Assembly (NCBI GenBank): GCA_027405735.1
Contig: JAPEHQ010000023.1
Coordinates: 434,001 to 498,000, forward strand
DNA length: 64,000 nt
From: Mucor racemosus
Taxonomy: Eukaryota; Mucoromycota; Mucoromycetes; Mucorales; Mucoraceae
Direction of reading: 5' to 3'
The position numbers were made by a program, and so were the translations under genes. The notes beneath the pieces are model-generated. The model saw only the letters and a program-made list of their open reading frames with translations. It had not been told where the DNA came from and did no database searches. Below, piece by piece: positions 1 through 12,229 of this stretch; positions within the stretch are counted from its first letter, which is position 1; every line of letters starts with the position of its first letter.

Positions 1-1870
1 ATAGATTTGTCCAAATCTGCAATAAAAGTGTGAGAGTCTACTACTTCAAAGGTGCCTGTATCTACAGAATAAGTTCTAGTAAAGATTATTAGCATAAATT
101 GATGCATTTGTCAATAGCAACGATATATACCGAAATCCAGGGTTCAAATTAGGAAATGGAGTGATTGATGGGCCTAAATAAGCTACAGAAATAGCATCTT
201 TCGATTCTTGAGATGCACGATTATAGAAGATTTGAATTTCATCCCTAATCCAGGAACATAATATGAATAAATCTTATTATGACGCTTGTGTATTATAGTT
301 ATTACCTGTGTGTATGACCAAAAAATTGACCAGCTATCACATGAGGTGCATATCTCTCCACAATTTGATAATAATAATTAGCATAATCATGAAAACAAGA
401 AGAATCGCCAGGTGGAGTATGTCCAATAATCCATACTTTTTCATTTGCATCTTCGGATTTCTGTAAATGATCAATAAGCCATTTCAAAATTCCATTGGGA
501 TCCCTTTTTGTAGGATGCTCGTATAACCACCAATTAAGGTTGTAGCAGAAATTGGTATTAAGACTAATCAATTTCAATCCAGGAACAGGATGACTAATGT
601 AACTACCACTATTTTTATGTACACGAGTAAGATGCTTCTTTGGGAGCCAACCTTCCCAATTCTCTTCTAAAGATTCATATAACCACGCCATGGTAAGATC
701 ATCATGTCTCTTACCTCCTGGTATATTGGAATCTGCAAGAGGAAATAAATTGGTAGGAGCAGATTCATGATTTCCAATTGCTGGATACAACTTTGTGTTG
801 ATAAAAGATGGAGAATCAAAATGTGCATGAAGTAAAGCATAAGAAGCATCTTGAATCATCTGTGTTTTCTTTGTGGGTAATGTCTCCCAAACTTCATGAG
901 GTGGTATATCTCCTGTCAGGATGGCAAATGATGTGTTTGGTGTTGCTGTAGGTATATATTCCAACATGGATTCGATCAAGGTTAAAGGTGAATCACATCC
1001 ATATGATCCCCATGGTGATGACAAGTTCAAAATATTATTAAAATCTGTTGACTCTTTTCGACAACAAATGGGTTTATCACATAATGTTTCTGTTCCTTCC
1101 TGTAAAATAATACCAATTAGCAGGATATTGATGATGCATGCATATCAACAAACCTCGTACAGCGGATCCACATGCCAATCGCTTAGATGAAGAACTGTAA
1201 TTGTTTTATTTGTTGGTTTATGTACATGAGGATGTTTTGGCTTTCTTTTTGGAAAAGGTACCTTCCACGGTTCAATTCCTAAATATATACTGTTTATATC
1301 ATAATCTGATGTATGCAAGTGAGATTTATTTACCTGGATAAGGACATGCATTAAGTACAGTAGCACACGCCAAATGTCCATCTCTTCCTGATATATCCAT
1401 CGTCTACAAGTTGCAAATTTAAATTGTTTTGTCCAATAAAATCAATTTTTAATGCTCTTACCCTTAAAACTTTACGAATGATAGGTCCCTGTTCTCGAAC
1501 CATACCTTCACACTATACACATAAATGAATGAGCGAAATGATGAGAAACAAGAAAAAAAAAAAGATATCTTACAACTTGATTATCGACTTGCTTTGAACG
1601 TTTACAAATATTGGTCATTGCTGCTAATTGTATTCTTTCAGGAAAATAACAAAATCGCTTGATCATTTTAAGCAAGTTTATACAAGATTTGCAGTTTTTA
1701 GCTGCGTCGTCCGGATTTTTGGGGTCGTCCAACAGGTTATTAAGCTCATTATACAGCTCGTCTTCTAATTGCTGTTGTGAACTGCTAAACGAAGATTGAA
1801 ATAAGATACTAGCTTGTACATTTATCACTAGCATTAGCGCAAGTAGGTTGAGTATTAGTAGGTGTCGCAT
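1..1870 (-). CDS. Acid sphingomyelinase-like phosphodiesterase (3' end outside window)
   Basis: Predicted secreted or lysosomal/vacuolar phosphodiesterase of the acid sphingomyelinase family, expected to hydrolyse sphingomyelin-like phosphodiesters. Seven exons fit on the minus strand with GT/AG ends and consistent phase: 1574-1870, 1462-1512, 1334-1403, 1154-1278, 306-1099, 131-244 and 1-75 (cut by the window edge). The N-terminus is a hydrophobic signal peptide (residues 1-20). A saposin-B domain follows, with cysteines at 60, 63, 74, 89, 100, 129 and 136. The calcineurin-like metallophosphoesterase domain shows the metal-ligand blocks SDWHVDP (D173, H175), GDIPPHEVW, GNHES, GHTPPG and GHTHRDE, the last rebuilt across the exon 5/6 join. 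Start: first ATG of the exon, followed at once by the signal peptide. The saposin plus phosphoesterase order is typical of the family; the substrate is inferred. Only the C-terminal tail is missing. Confidence 0.93.
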
Positions 1871-2430
1871 ATTTTATTAATTGTCTTTTGGGATATATAT
1901 ATTTATACAGAAAGAAAGAGAAAAAGAACGAGAAAACTCGCTAAATTCCTCCGCTTAAATATTGGAATCTATCAAATACTTGCTTAGCAGCAAACTATTG
2001 GCTGCTACCAAAAGAATGCATGACCCAATTTACTAGCGAAATGAATTGTTCACATCGTCAGAATATAATAGCCATATTAAATGTACTCATGATATCAGCA
2101 CTTTTAAGTAGTATATCTTCCTCGATCTAATGATTGCATGACCTAATTTTTTGAAGTTTATAGTATTAAATTTAAAAAATTGATCGTCTTCAAGAAAAAT
2201 CCAAATATCAATTTCAATATCATGCCGTCATGCCGATCATTTTTTCAACCCACAGTAATATGTAGAATTTGCAATCTGGGACGATCGTGTCAAACATGTG
2301 CATCTGGTATCTTGTAGATTTGGAAATTACTAGAATCACAAATCGTCAAGATGGGGTTTTTTGTTGCTGACTTTCTGTAAATATAATAAATGGTAGATTT
2401 TGAACTTTTTTTTTATTCAAAAAATAGATA
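1871..2430. other. Intergenic, upstream of sphingomyelinase-like gene
   Basis: AT-rich sequence holding the promoter side of the minus-strand sphingomyelinase-like gene (a TATA-like run lies near 1890-1905). I see no coding exon, RNA gene or clear repeat here. Confidence 0.5.
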
Positions 2431-3610
2431 CAATTGAAAACTACTTTTTATTTCTTGGTTCAACAAAAAATATTGATTTTTCGTCGAGATAATCAAAACA
2501 ATAGTTCATGTTGCAGCTTACAGCCTATACAAACTGAGTTTCAAAACTGATTTGCTGTGAAATCGATCAGAAAATGATTCAAAAAACAAAATTGTATAAT
2601 GACTCATGAACTGCAAAGTAAGTTGAACTAGCGTTCTAAATTTTTTTTGTGCAGTTTTAAATTTTGCAAGTATCTAAATAAAATTTAGACAAACATTTCA
2701 CATTAAATTTTGCGTAAAATGCAATTGAAATTTTGGAGGTTTTTTGAAGATACACGTCACTTTTTATAAGTGTATTTTAAATTCAAGTACTGTAAATAAT
2801 GTGAAATAAAATTATCTATCGATCTAGCTATTATTGAACCTTCTGGCTGCATTTTTCGTAGATAAAATGAGATTTTTGTCAATTTTTTTTTCAAATTCAG
2901 AATTTGGGACGAGGGTATATAAGGGAAAATTGGACCTAAAATCAAAGATATCTCTTTATATACATTTTTGAGAATATCTCCACGAAAAATCAATATTTTG
3001 AAAAAAACTAAATTGGGTCCGAGAGAGCTTAACGAGGTCAATGACATGAATGTAAAAAAAAAGTGTTGCTCAATTTAATGAATATTTTGAAATCTGCTAC
3101 AAAAATGTCAAAAAAATGAAAAAAAAACAAAAGTGCTCAGAATTTTTTTAAACTGAAATATATTATAGAGTACATTAAAATAAGTAAGTTTTATTATTAA
3201 AATTTGTTAGTATAGCTTAATGTTTTGTAGAGATGTGAAGGCTCAAAGTTTTAATTTTTTTCAATGAAATACGCATAAAAACCTGAAACATTAGCATTGA
3301 AAAATTTATACCGACTGCAAAAAATAGGAGATTTCCGGATGCTCATTTTTGGATTAAAGTTGAAAATCTCGGGTACATTGGCATGTAATTTTTTCTTGGT
3401 GTTATTTAGTGAAAAAAAGATTAATGCAGAAATGAAAAGTTAGGCTCGGTTTTAAAGGAAAAAAAGGTGAATTTTACGCGTTTTTTTGAGTCTCGCATGA
3501 TATATAAGATAAATTTAAGGACAGGTAATATAATGCGACTAATTAATATGCATTTTTCAGTGCCTAAGGTGTATCCTTAAAGTCGCTTAGTATAGGGTTA
3601 ATTGTAGTTT
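2431..3610 (+). repeat. Dispersed AT-rich repeat, foldback (FB) family, copy 1
   Basis: About 1.2 kb of non-coding repeat. The same blocks, in the same order, recur at about 39890-41130 (+), 46930-48060 (-) and 54990-56280 (+), with the 3' end alone at 13829-14075. Shared landmarks are a 'gatttttcgtcgag' block at the start, a block reading 'gagagctcaacgaggt'-like, and an end block with 'gagtctcgcatgatatata'. Copies are diverged by substitutions and small indels. The short ORFs in it are not conserved between copies. Its 3' end lacks the 'gaag' terminus seen in the 56280 copy, so it is truncated or degraded. Boundaries are approximate. Confidence 0.75.
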
Positions 3611-3799
3611 TCCAAAAATAACTGTAGCAGTTTCTGCAGCAGCAGATACGGTAAAAAGTACTCACGGAAGTTTGTGTTTCTGCTGTATCATTTTCATAAT
3701 AATTTGGAGAAGCTAAAATTCCAATGTTTTGTAGATAGATGCTAGATATACCTTGTTCCGTTGTTTCCTTCATTACAATTTTGCAATGGAGAAAGTCAA

Positions 3800-4640
3800 T
3801 CACTTGTGTCGATTTTCGAGAATATTAAATAGCTAGCTTTGAAGCCAATTCCATTTCTAACTCATATTGAAATATAATTCTTATAAATAGTCTTTTAAAC
3901 CAAGACCTAGAAGCTCTGGGTTCTTCCTTTTATTATTTGTTTTTCTAGTAATATAGCCTACGTTCTCCATGATAAATGTTACTAGTCTTTATTATTATTC
4001 TTTCTATAAATAAGATTGTATGTATCCATAAAAACTCTCAACTTAAATCTATTTCAATCATCGAGAACAACAATGGACTTCTTTTCCTCAATTTATAATT
4101 GTTGGATTTTTAATATATCATTAAAAATGAATGAAATTAAAAGACGATGAATAATGAATCAGTTTTTTAGCTGTATAATAAAAACAAGATATTGTTTATT
4201 AAGGTATAAAGTATAACATTTTTTATGATGATTTGGTATTGAGATCCTGGTTTCACGATACTCTTACTGTCTTCAAGATTAGCTCAGTGAAATCAAATTA
4301 ATCAAGGGCATGTAAACATCATATATATTCAGTAATAATTTATCGACTGAAATGGATCAATTATAATTCAGAGCTTGTGAGTTGTCTTGTTTCAATGTTG
4401 CGCCAAATATTCTTGGATGTTAGTTTGATAGCTACTTGATTGATTAACCACTGGAATAAAATAATGTGGAGATCTAAGCGTTTCGGTGGATTATTTGACA
4501 AATAAACTAGTATATTATGCTATAGGAGTTTCTTATAAATATCGGATATCTAGACTTCGTGTTTCAATGCTACTACAAGTGGTAATAAATAGATTGTAAC
4601 ATTTATTGATGTTGTAGGAAGTATCGGTGGCACAAATTGA
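3800..4640 (+). repeat. Dispersed repeat R4, copy 1
   Basis: About 0.8 kb of non-coding sequence with a diverged second copy at 33970-34740 in the same orientation. The two halves are in swapped order: 3800-4030 here matches about 34510-34735, while 4120-4630 matches about 33975-34470. Shared landmarks include 'aaaccaagacctagaagct' and 'ctgtataataaaaacaagat'. No coding capacity is seen. Edges are approximate. Confidence 0.65.
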
Positions 4641-5206
4641 CATTTTAATGTTTTTGTGATTTAAAACAGACGTGAGTTACTCTGATTCAACAGAATTGCC
4701 TTCTTGACGAGATATATCAATTTGAAATTTGGGGTTTGAAAGAGTTCTGCCCATGTTCTTCTTTCGGAGACCAATTGGAAACAGCGACGACAACGACAAC
4801 AACCTTTTTGGCAACACTAAAAGTATTTATGCCTTTGTAAATTTCTGTTTGTAACACATAAAATTGACTGATTTACGATTATTTTTCTTTCTTCTCCAAT
4901 TCTTTTATTTATGTTTAAAACTACAACAAAAAGGCCAATATTTTTTATAAACTGAAATCAAGTAGCAGTTACAAGTACATGGTTTTCCTATTGTTTATTT
5001 GGAAATAAATTATTAACTGTAAATTTTAGGGCGCGTTATAATATTTTTGTCGAACAAAAAAAAAAGCATCCAAGACTTAGTCATTCTGTTCCATTATTAT
5101 CTACGTTATTATAAGCAGTGCTTTTTTGGTCTAAAATTGATATCTACCTTCTGAAAAATTGGTGATTATAAAAGTATGTATAGTATTCACTTGATTTTCA
5201 TATTGG

Positions 5207-5257
5207 TGTCGAGCCGGGTTTTGCCAGCCAAATTTACTAGAATAAGCTGGGCTCGAC
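5207..5257. repeat. 51-bp hairpin-ended repeat, copy 1
   Basis: Short element with perfect 9-bp terminal inverted repeats (TGTCGAGCC ... GGCTCGACA) around an AT-rich middle. A near-identical copy with the same left flank (ATTGG) lies at 20138-20189. The sequence can fold as a stem-loop. Nature unknown: a miniature element, the end of a larger one, or a recombination site. Confidence 0.6.
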
Positions 5258-5497
5258 AGCAACCCTACTTGATTTGAATTGTTGCGTCCACAGATTATTA
5301 TAGTAATTTGTAAGATAATAAACCTTTTACGTTGTAATCCTTATTGTGAAAGTACGCTAACTACTTTGGGATGGCACTCCTAATTGTTCTCCGTTGAAGG
5401 ATGGTCCGGAATGTGCGGGATATATGAGATACCATATTTGGTTGTATGAAATATGTGCCCCTCATATATGCTACGTTATTGATGTAAATAAATACTG

Positions 5498-5845
5498 TGT
5501 TGCATCCACAGATCTGGGTGCATTCCTTGGTTAAGATTACGACACAGTTTGATATGTTAAGTTCTACATTGCTGTGTATTAAGTTATGAAGCTCCGTGTA
5601 TGCAGGAATATGGAACTAGTGTGTGTCACCTAGACTTGATTGTATATATGTATATATATAAATAGACTCATTTAAACAGGTCATATAATTAGAGAATGTG
5701 AATATAAAAGAAGATGGTTCGATCTTATAATAAAGTTCTTTAGTTTTAGTATGCTCTTTCATTTTATAACGGTTTTCCTTTATTTTTATTAAATAATTTA
5801 GTACATATTTTAGCTTTGAGATTAATATAATCTCCTGGCGTAACA
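5498..5845 (-). mobile_element. Solo LTR, family B, copy 1 (348 bp, TSD TACTG)
   Basis: A 348-bp unit that begins TGTTGCATCC and ends GGCGTAACA on the plus strand (TG..CA ends), bounded by a perfect 5-bp direct repeat TACTG at 5493-5497 and 5846-5850. A second copy of the same length, in opposite orientation and with a different duplication, is at 35738-36085. TG..CA ends, a 5-bp target duplication and no internal region are the signature of a solo LTR left by recombination of an LTR retrotransposon. The small ORF inside is not a gene. Confidence 0.88.
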
Positions 5846-6078
5846 TACTGATCTAACGGATGAAACTTTAAAATAGAATTTGTATATAAAAAGGACAAAT
5901 TATTGATATTAAATAAAGATTCTCTTCAGTTTTTGTGTGTGATTTAATTTAACCAGTTTCTTTATTAAATTATACATTTTTTTCTTGCTACAATATTTAT
6001 TCTAGATCTTATGAAATTCATGAATGAATGAATAAACTTATGTTAACCTATTTAGTTTCTAAAAAATATTTGTTGTTA

Positions 6079-6341
6079 TTTAGTGGGCAACAGCAGCCAA
6101 GGAGAGGAAAACGAGATGTTGACTTGTATACCATTACGAACTCTCAAAGGTACACCATAATTATTACTTATTAGTTTGTTATTAATAATTGATTTTACTG
6201 ATAAATCAATTTTTATGGGTCAAAAGTAAGTTTGCTCTGGTAAAGCATTGAATAAATTTGCTTGAGACAAAGAGGATAAAAAGATGGCAATAAATAAGTT
6301 CCAGCGATGGCCATGTTTATGTTTATAATATTGGAAAAGAG
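6079..6341 (+). pseudogene. Captured WD40 gene fragment (two exons plus intron) inside the CACTA-like element
   Basis: Decayed coding fragment. One exon remnant near 6079-6150 reads about FSGQQQPRRGKRDV. A second near 6230-6341 reads SGKALNKFA, then frame-broken DKEDKK and DGHVYVYN-like sequence ending at a GTAAG donor at 6342. An intron-like stretch lies between. Better-preserved copies at 31349-31625 and 37414-37668 (minus strand) give WDKEGKKVAVG and GHVYVYNIGEV. The pattern resembles the last WD40 repeats of a cytoplasmic dynein intermediate chain, an assignment from memory of the family and tentative. It carries frameshifts and stops, so it is a relic carried by the element. Confidence 0.55.
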
Positions 6342-7204
6342 GTAAGACTAAAACTTAATGTAAATCATTTCTAGCGCAATAATAATAAAGTAAGACTATA
6401 TTATCATCGAATAAACTACCACACAATGTTAACATGTATAATTATTTACAGCAATAAGCTTGAATCAAGTGGGTACAGCATCGTAAATCCTTGAAAAAGT
6501 TCTCAAGTATTATAAAATCTCTTATTTTTAAGTCTTACGAGGCTTATAAGCGGAATATTAATTTAGAAAATTATTTTTGTCCAGATCATCAATTTTGACA
6601 TTTTTTAATTTTTTTTTCCTGATTTTGCAAATCTAGAGTTAAATATACTACCAATTATAAAAACAAAAAATACATACATATGCAGAATTTAGCGCTCTAT
6701 TTGCTCAATAAAAAATAACAAACCTTTTTATTGTAAAATATTACTTGAAAATCCGTTAACCAAAAAACCGTTTTTGGGGCAAAAGCACAAAGTTTCATTA
6801 CTTAATATTTAATATTAAGCTTCTATAAAATGTGTATTAGTTATGGCTACAATTTTCTCTCACATTGTAGTATATTTAAACGTTGATTTTGGTATCAAAA
6901 TTTGATTTTTCTGTTTTTTGATAAAAACCATGAGTGTTGGTAAGGATTAAATGAGCCCCGAAAATGTCCGCTACAAATTCTGAATTTTCAGACCATATGT
7001 GGTTAGATATATGAAAAGCTAAAGAAAAAGAAACGCATTTTTATTTAAAACTTAGATATACGTACCATCGTATAAGAGACTTAGCCGTTCAATCTTGCTA
7101 TGCTCAATTACGGCGACGCTCTGCGGGCTCGCTTTTGCAATTTTCTAATAAATGTATGATATGACAGATGGTTTTTCTAGTAAAAAATTTTATATTTTTA
7201 TTAT

Positions 7205-10200
7205 AGTAACAGATATTGCCTATTTTGTTGCTTAGTTTATAGTTCAGGTGCTGTAATGCTGCTTTTACATTGGCTGAAATGTGCAATTAAGCAAAGTTTT
7301 AAATGCGCTACTAAATAATGTAAAGCCTTGAAAATCCTTTTTCACGTGTGTTGTTTTGCTCTTTTTGTTTTCATATTCCAAGGATATATTCACCATTTGA
7401 TAAGGCATATCAGACTATCAAGCTGGTATTCTTTTCTTGTATCTGAATACGCATTCTAACATAAGGGACTAATATTTTTAATGTACAGTAGGTAGCAGCC
7501 TATATTAGAGACTAATATTTTCATTTAACCGCATTCTAAGATCAAACATCATCATTTATTACCGTATTGTTGGACGTATTTCTTGATTACCAGATCAAAT
7601 CGAAGGCAATAATGATATTTATTTCTACACAATGAAAAGCTAAAACTGGCTACAAACTCATGAAATATTCCAAAAAAGTGGTAAAATTTTAAACGATATA
7701 CTGTAGTAGAAGCAAAAAAAAAAAAAACGAATAATCTGATGTCTTGCCTAAGAACCATAGTTTTGATTGTAGCTATGCTTGAAAACAAATATTTTTACAG
7801 CTGACAATCGTAAACTAAAATAGTAAGTTTAAAGAAGGTTAATTTGTTTAAATTTTATGTGTGATAAAGTAACATATATAATCTTAGATTTGGTCTGCAT
7901 ATAAATTTAAGCAGTAAGTGTTATTTAAGTTTATGCTCGATCAAAAACCATTATTACTGTAAACATTATAACTATAATAAACATATTTACAAATGATGAT
8001 GATAATTGTAAATATATTGGTTCTTGCATGTATTGTTCTACATCAACAATGTATTGTCGAATTGTATTGTCTATACTATAATCTATATTAATAAAAGCAA
8101 ATGTAATTTAAAACCCCATTTCAGTAAAAAAATTCAATAGAATTTTGACAACGGCACGATGCTCTTGTACAGACCGATTTGTGTCCATACGATCAGATCA
8201 TTATTATGCTCATGGTCAGATTTTATTATTATGTACAAATAGGGATAATGATATGATTATGGGCAATTCTACTATTATGCACACATGGGATTAATGTCAT
8301 GCACACGGACTGATGGTCATGTTTATGTTTATGATATTATTGGAAATGCAAGATTAAAGCTCAATGTAAATTACCTCTAGCGCAATAATTAAAAAGTAAG
8401 ATTATATTATCATCAAATAAACTACCACGCAATATTAACATGTATAAAGATTTACAGTAATAAACTTGAACCAAGTCGATACAGCATCGTAAATTCTTGA
8501 AAAGTTCTCAAGTATTATAAAATCTCTTATTTTTAAGATTTACAAGGCTTAGAAGCGGAATATTAATTTTAGAAATTATTTTTGTCCAGATCATCAATTT
8601 TGACATTTTTTAATTTTTTTTTTTCTGATTTTGCAAATCTAGAGTTAATTATACTACCAATTAAAAAAACAAAAAATACATACATATACAGAATTTAGCG
8701 CTCTATTTGCTCAATAAAAAATAACAAATCTTTTTATTGCAAAATATTGCATGAAAATCCTTTAATCAAAAAACCGTCTTTTGGGTAAAAATACAAAGTT
8801 TCATTACTTAATATTTAATATTAAGCTTTCATAAAATGTGTATTAGCTATGGCTACAATTTTCTCTCACAATATAATATATTTAAACGTCGATTTTGGTA
8901 TCAAAATTCGATTTTTCTGTTTTTTGATAAAAATCATGATTGTTGGTAAGGATAAAATGAGTCACCAAAAATGTCCGCTACAAAAACTGAATTTTCAGAC
9001 CGTACCTCGTTAAATATAAGGAAAGTTATAAAAACGCTTTTTTATTTAAAATAATCTATAATTCTGCACCTACAGGCTTAGCATTGTGCTCGTCGTGTGC
9101 AGTTTCTTTTTTTGTTGTGCCCATGTGCATATTGTTATCTTTTTAATCATATTCAGTGGGCACAACAGCTCAGGCTATACTGTGCAGCCCACCTGGGCAC
9201 AACTAAATCATCTTGTGCAGCGCAGGTCGGCCGTAGTGATGGCCTATACAGGCGGTAAAGATAGAGCTTTTTGAAAATTATTTGACATAACCCAGCTTAC
9301 TATTGCCCTAGAAAGTTCGAAAACAACATGAAAACCATCTAAAACCTACTTTTTACAGCTCTGCTACAAAAACGTAATTATAAAAAGCGATGGGAAATAC
9401 TATAATTATAACTCTTCTAAGTTTATTAAAGGTATAAAGTAAAGCAACGATTCATCTACTCGATGGATCGTTGTGGTATTTATATTAAATGTCTAATTCA
9501 AATTACTAACGCAGTAATTTGATCTTCTTGGTTTTAAAGCTGATGGGAAAAGGGATCAGCAATTACTAATTCAGGTTATACAATTATCTATAATTGTTGT
9601 TTGTGATTTTAAATTATAGTTAAGTTTCTATATTTCATGATCTTGGTTCTCACACCAGATTCATGTTATTTATCACTAATTCAATTTGATGTGTGAAAGA
9701 CTGCCAGTAGTTCACATCAAGCCCTAAAAACCGCTAACAAAGCCCTTATCTCGGCGAATTATTTTGATTCTGGCAACTTTCAACATTACCTAATAGCAGG
9801 TTTTGGTTTTTGCTCTTTTATTTAGTTGCAAATCCTATTAGAACAGACGTTTAATAGAAATTGTAGCATAAATATCTTCAGAAACCGAGATCAAATGGTT
9901 CTCTGCTACCTTTTCATTTTACTATGAAGACCCTACTACAGTCTCCGTATGTAGTGAAATTACTACTAGTCTCTTCATTAATTCTACCTTTATAAAAAAA
10001 TAATATCTATTTCCCCAGTAACGTTCAGTCAAGTATACAACTTTGACGCAATGATCTCAAATGAAACCTGCAAAACAATCAACAAATTATCTGTGCATTG
10101 AGAAAATTATTGCCAAAGTGTATTTATACTCTGTTTCACGCTTCTATTATAAACAATGAAAAATGCAATATCAATGAATAAATAAATGTAGGTGTACACT

Positions 10201-12229
10201 ACGGCCGACCTGCGCTGCACAAGATGATTTAGTTGTGCCCAGGTGGGCTGCACAGTATAGCCTGAGCTGTTGTGCCCACTGAATATGATTAAAAAGATAA
10301 CAATATGCACATGGGCACAACAAAAAAAGAAACTGCACACGACGAGCACAATGCTAAGCCTGTAGGTGCAGAATTATAGATTATTTTAAATAAAAAAGCG
10401 TTTTTATAACTTTCCTTATATTTAACGAGGTACGGTCTGAAAATTCAGTTTTTGTAGCGGACATTTTTGGTGACTCATTTTATCCTTACCAACAATCATG
10501 ATTTTTATCAAAAAACAGAAAAATCGAATTTTGATACCAAAATCGACGTTTAAATATATTATATTGTGAGAGAAAATTGTAGCCATAGCTAATACACATT
10601 TTATGAAAGCTTAATATTAAATATTAAGTAATGAAACTTTGTATTTTTACCCAAAAGACGGTTTTTTGATTAAAGGATTTTCATGCAATATTTTGCAATA
10701 AAAAGATTTGTTATTTTTTATTGAGCAAATAGAGCGCTAAATTCTGTATATGTATGTATTTTTTGTTTTTTTAATTGGTAGTATAATTAACTCTAGATTT
10801 GCAAAATCAGAAAAAAAAAAATTAAAAAATGTCAAAATTGATGATCTGGACAAAAATAATTTCTAAAATTAATATTCCGCTTCTAAGCCTTGTAAATCTT
10901 AAAAATAAGAGATTTTATAATACTTGAGAACTTTTCAAGAATTTACGATGCTGTATCGACTTGGTTCAAGTTTATTACTGTAAATCTTTATACATGTTAA
11001 TATTGCGTGGTAGTTTATTTGATGATAATATAATCTTACTTTTTAATTATTGCGCTAGAGGTAATTTACATTGAGCTTTAATCTTGCATTTCCAATAATA
11101 TCATAAACATAAACATGACCATCAGTCCGTGTGCATGACATTAATCCCATGTGTGCATAATAGTAGAATTGCCCATAATCATATCATTATCCCTATTTGT
11201 ACATAATAATAAAATCTGACCATGAGCATAATAATGATCTGATCGTATGGACACAAATCGGTCTGTACAAGAGCATCGTGCCGTTGTCAAAATTCTATTG
11301 AATTTTTTTACTGAAATGGGGTTTTAAATTACATTTGCTTTTATTAATATAGATTATAGTATAGACAATACAATTCGACAATACATTGTTGATGTAGAAC
11401 AATACATGCAAGAACCAATATATTTACAATTATCATCATCATTTGTAAATATGTTTATTATAGTTATAATGTTTACAGTAATAATGGTTTTTGATCGAGC
11501 ATAAACTTAAATAACACTTACTGCTTAAATTTATATGCAGACCAAATCTAAGATTATATATGTTACTTTATCACACATAAAATTTAAACAAATTAACCTT
11601 CTTTAAACTTACTATTTTAGTTTACGATTGTCAGCTGTAAAAATATTTGTTTTCAAGCATAGCTACAATCAAAACTATGGTTCTTAGGCAAGACATCAGA
11701 TTATTCGTTTTTTTTTTTTTTGCTTCTACTACAGTATATCGTTTAAAATTTTACCACTTTTTTGGAATATTTCATGAGTTTGTAGCCAGTTTTAGCTTTT
11801 CATTGTGTAGAAATAAATATCATTATTGCCTTCGATTTGATCTGGTAATCAAGAAATACGTCCAACAATACGGTAATAAATGATGATGTTTGATCTTAGA
11901 ATGCGGTTAAATGAAAATATTAGTCTCTAATATAGGCTGCTACCTACTGTACATTAAAAATATTAGTCCCTTATGTTAGAATGCGTATTCAGATACAAGA
12001 AAAGAATACCAGCTTGATAGTCTGATATGCCTTATCAAATGGTGAATATATCCTTGGAATATGAAAACAAAAAGAGCAAAACAACACACGTGAAAAAGGA
12101 TTTTCAAGGCTTTACATTATTTAGTAGCGCATTTAAAACTTTGCTTAATTGCACATTTCAGCCAATGTAAAAGCAGCATTACAGCACCTGAACTATAAAC
12201 TAAGCAAAATAGGCAATATCTGTTACTAT
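7205..12229. repeat. Giant near-perfect inverted repeat (palindrome), arms about 2.03 kb
   Basis: The left arm (about 7205-9238) and right arm (10197 to about 12229) are reverse complements. From 7260 to 9238 paired positions add to a constant 19435, so there is no indel across almost 2 kb, including a 14-nt homopolymer at 7714/11708. Every stretch I compared base by base matched. The first difference outward is a 3-nt indel near 7230/12204. The inner edges are TAGTG at 9238 and CACTA at 10197. Beyond the perfect zone the symmetry continues, clearly diverged, as 6240-7204 against 12822-13800. Mirror-image ORFs within the arms are shadows of the repeat. Confidence 0.95.
9239..10196. other. Unique spacer at the centre of the palindrome
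   Basis: 958 bp between the two CACTA ends. It does not match its own reverse complement, nor any other part of the window that I noticed. No convincing ORF, tRNA or promoter is visible. It may be the original host sequence between two head-to-head insertions, or the loop of a composite element. Confidence 0.6.

Larger units (their letters stand above)
4655..9238 (-). mobile_element. CACTA-ended transposon copy 1 (far end lost)
   Basis: Reverse-oriented copy of the element seen whole at 34927-38418. Its start is the inner edge of the palindrome: the minus strand reads CACTACGGCCGACC from 9238. Subterminal repeats around the motif GTGCCCA follow, as is usual for CACTA elements. It continues through two copies of an internal module (about 8310-9060 and 6240-7130), the copied WD40 exons (6079-6341) and a segment at 4655-5170 that matches 31660-32170 and 37700-38250. 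The opposite terminal repeat is not found, so the left end is truncated next to repeat R4. A solo LTR (5498-5845) and a small hairpin element (5207-5257) lie inside. I see no transposase ORF, so the copy is non-autonomous. Confidence 0.65.

Noticed and set aside
7552..7788. Two identical 78-aa ORFs on opposite strands (7552-7788 minus, 11647-11883 plus), a possible duplicated gene
   Set aside because: They are mirror images within the perfect palindrome and lie in non-coding element sequence; the sister copy at 35.6-36.1 kb does not keep the frame.
9086..10349. Paired ORFs beginning MLVVCSFFFCC at the inner palindrome edges
   Set aside because: They translate the CACTA terminal and subterminal repeats; the two copies end differently in the spacer and no family resembles them.
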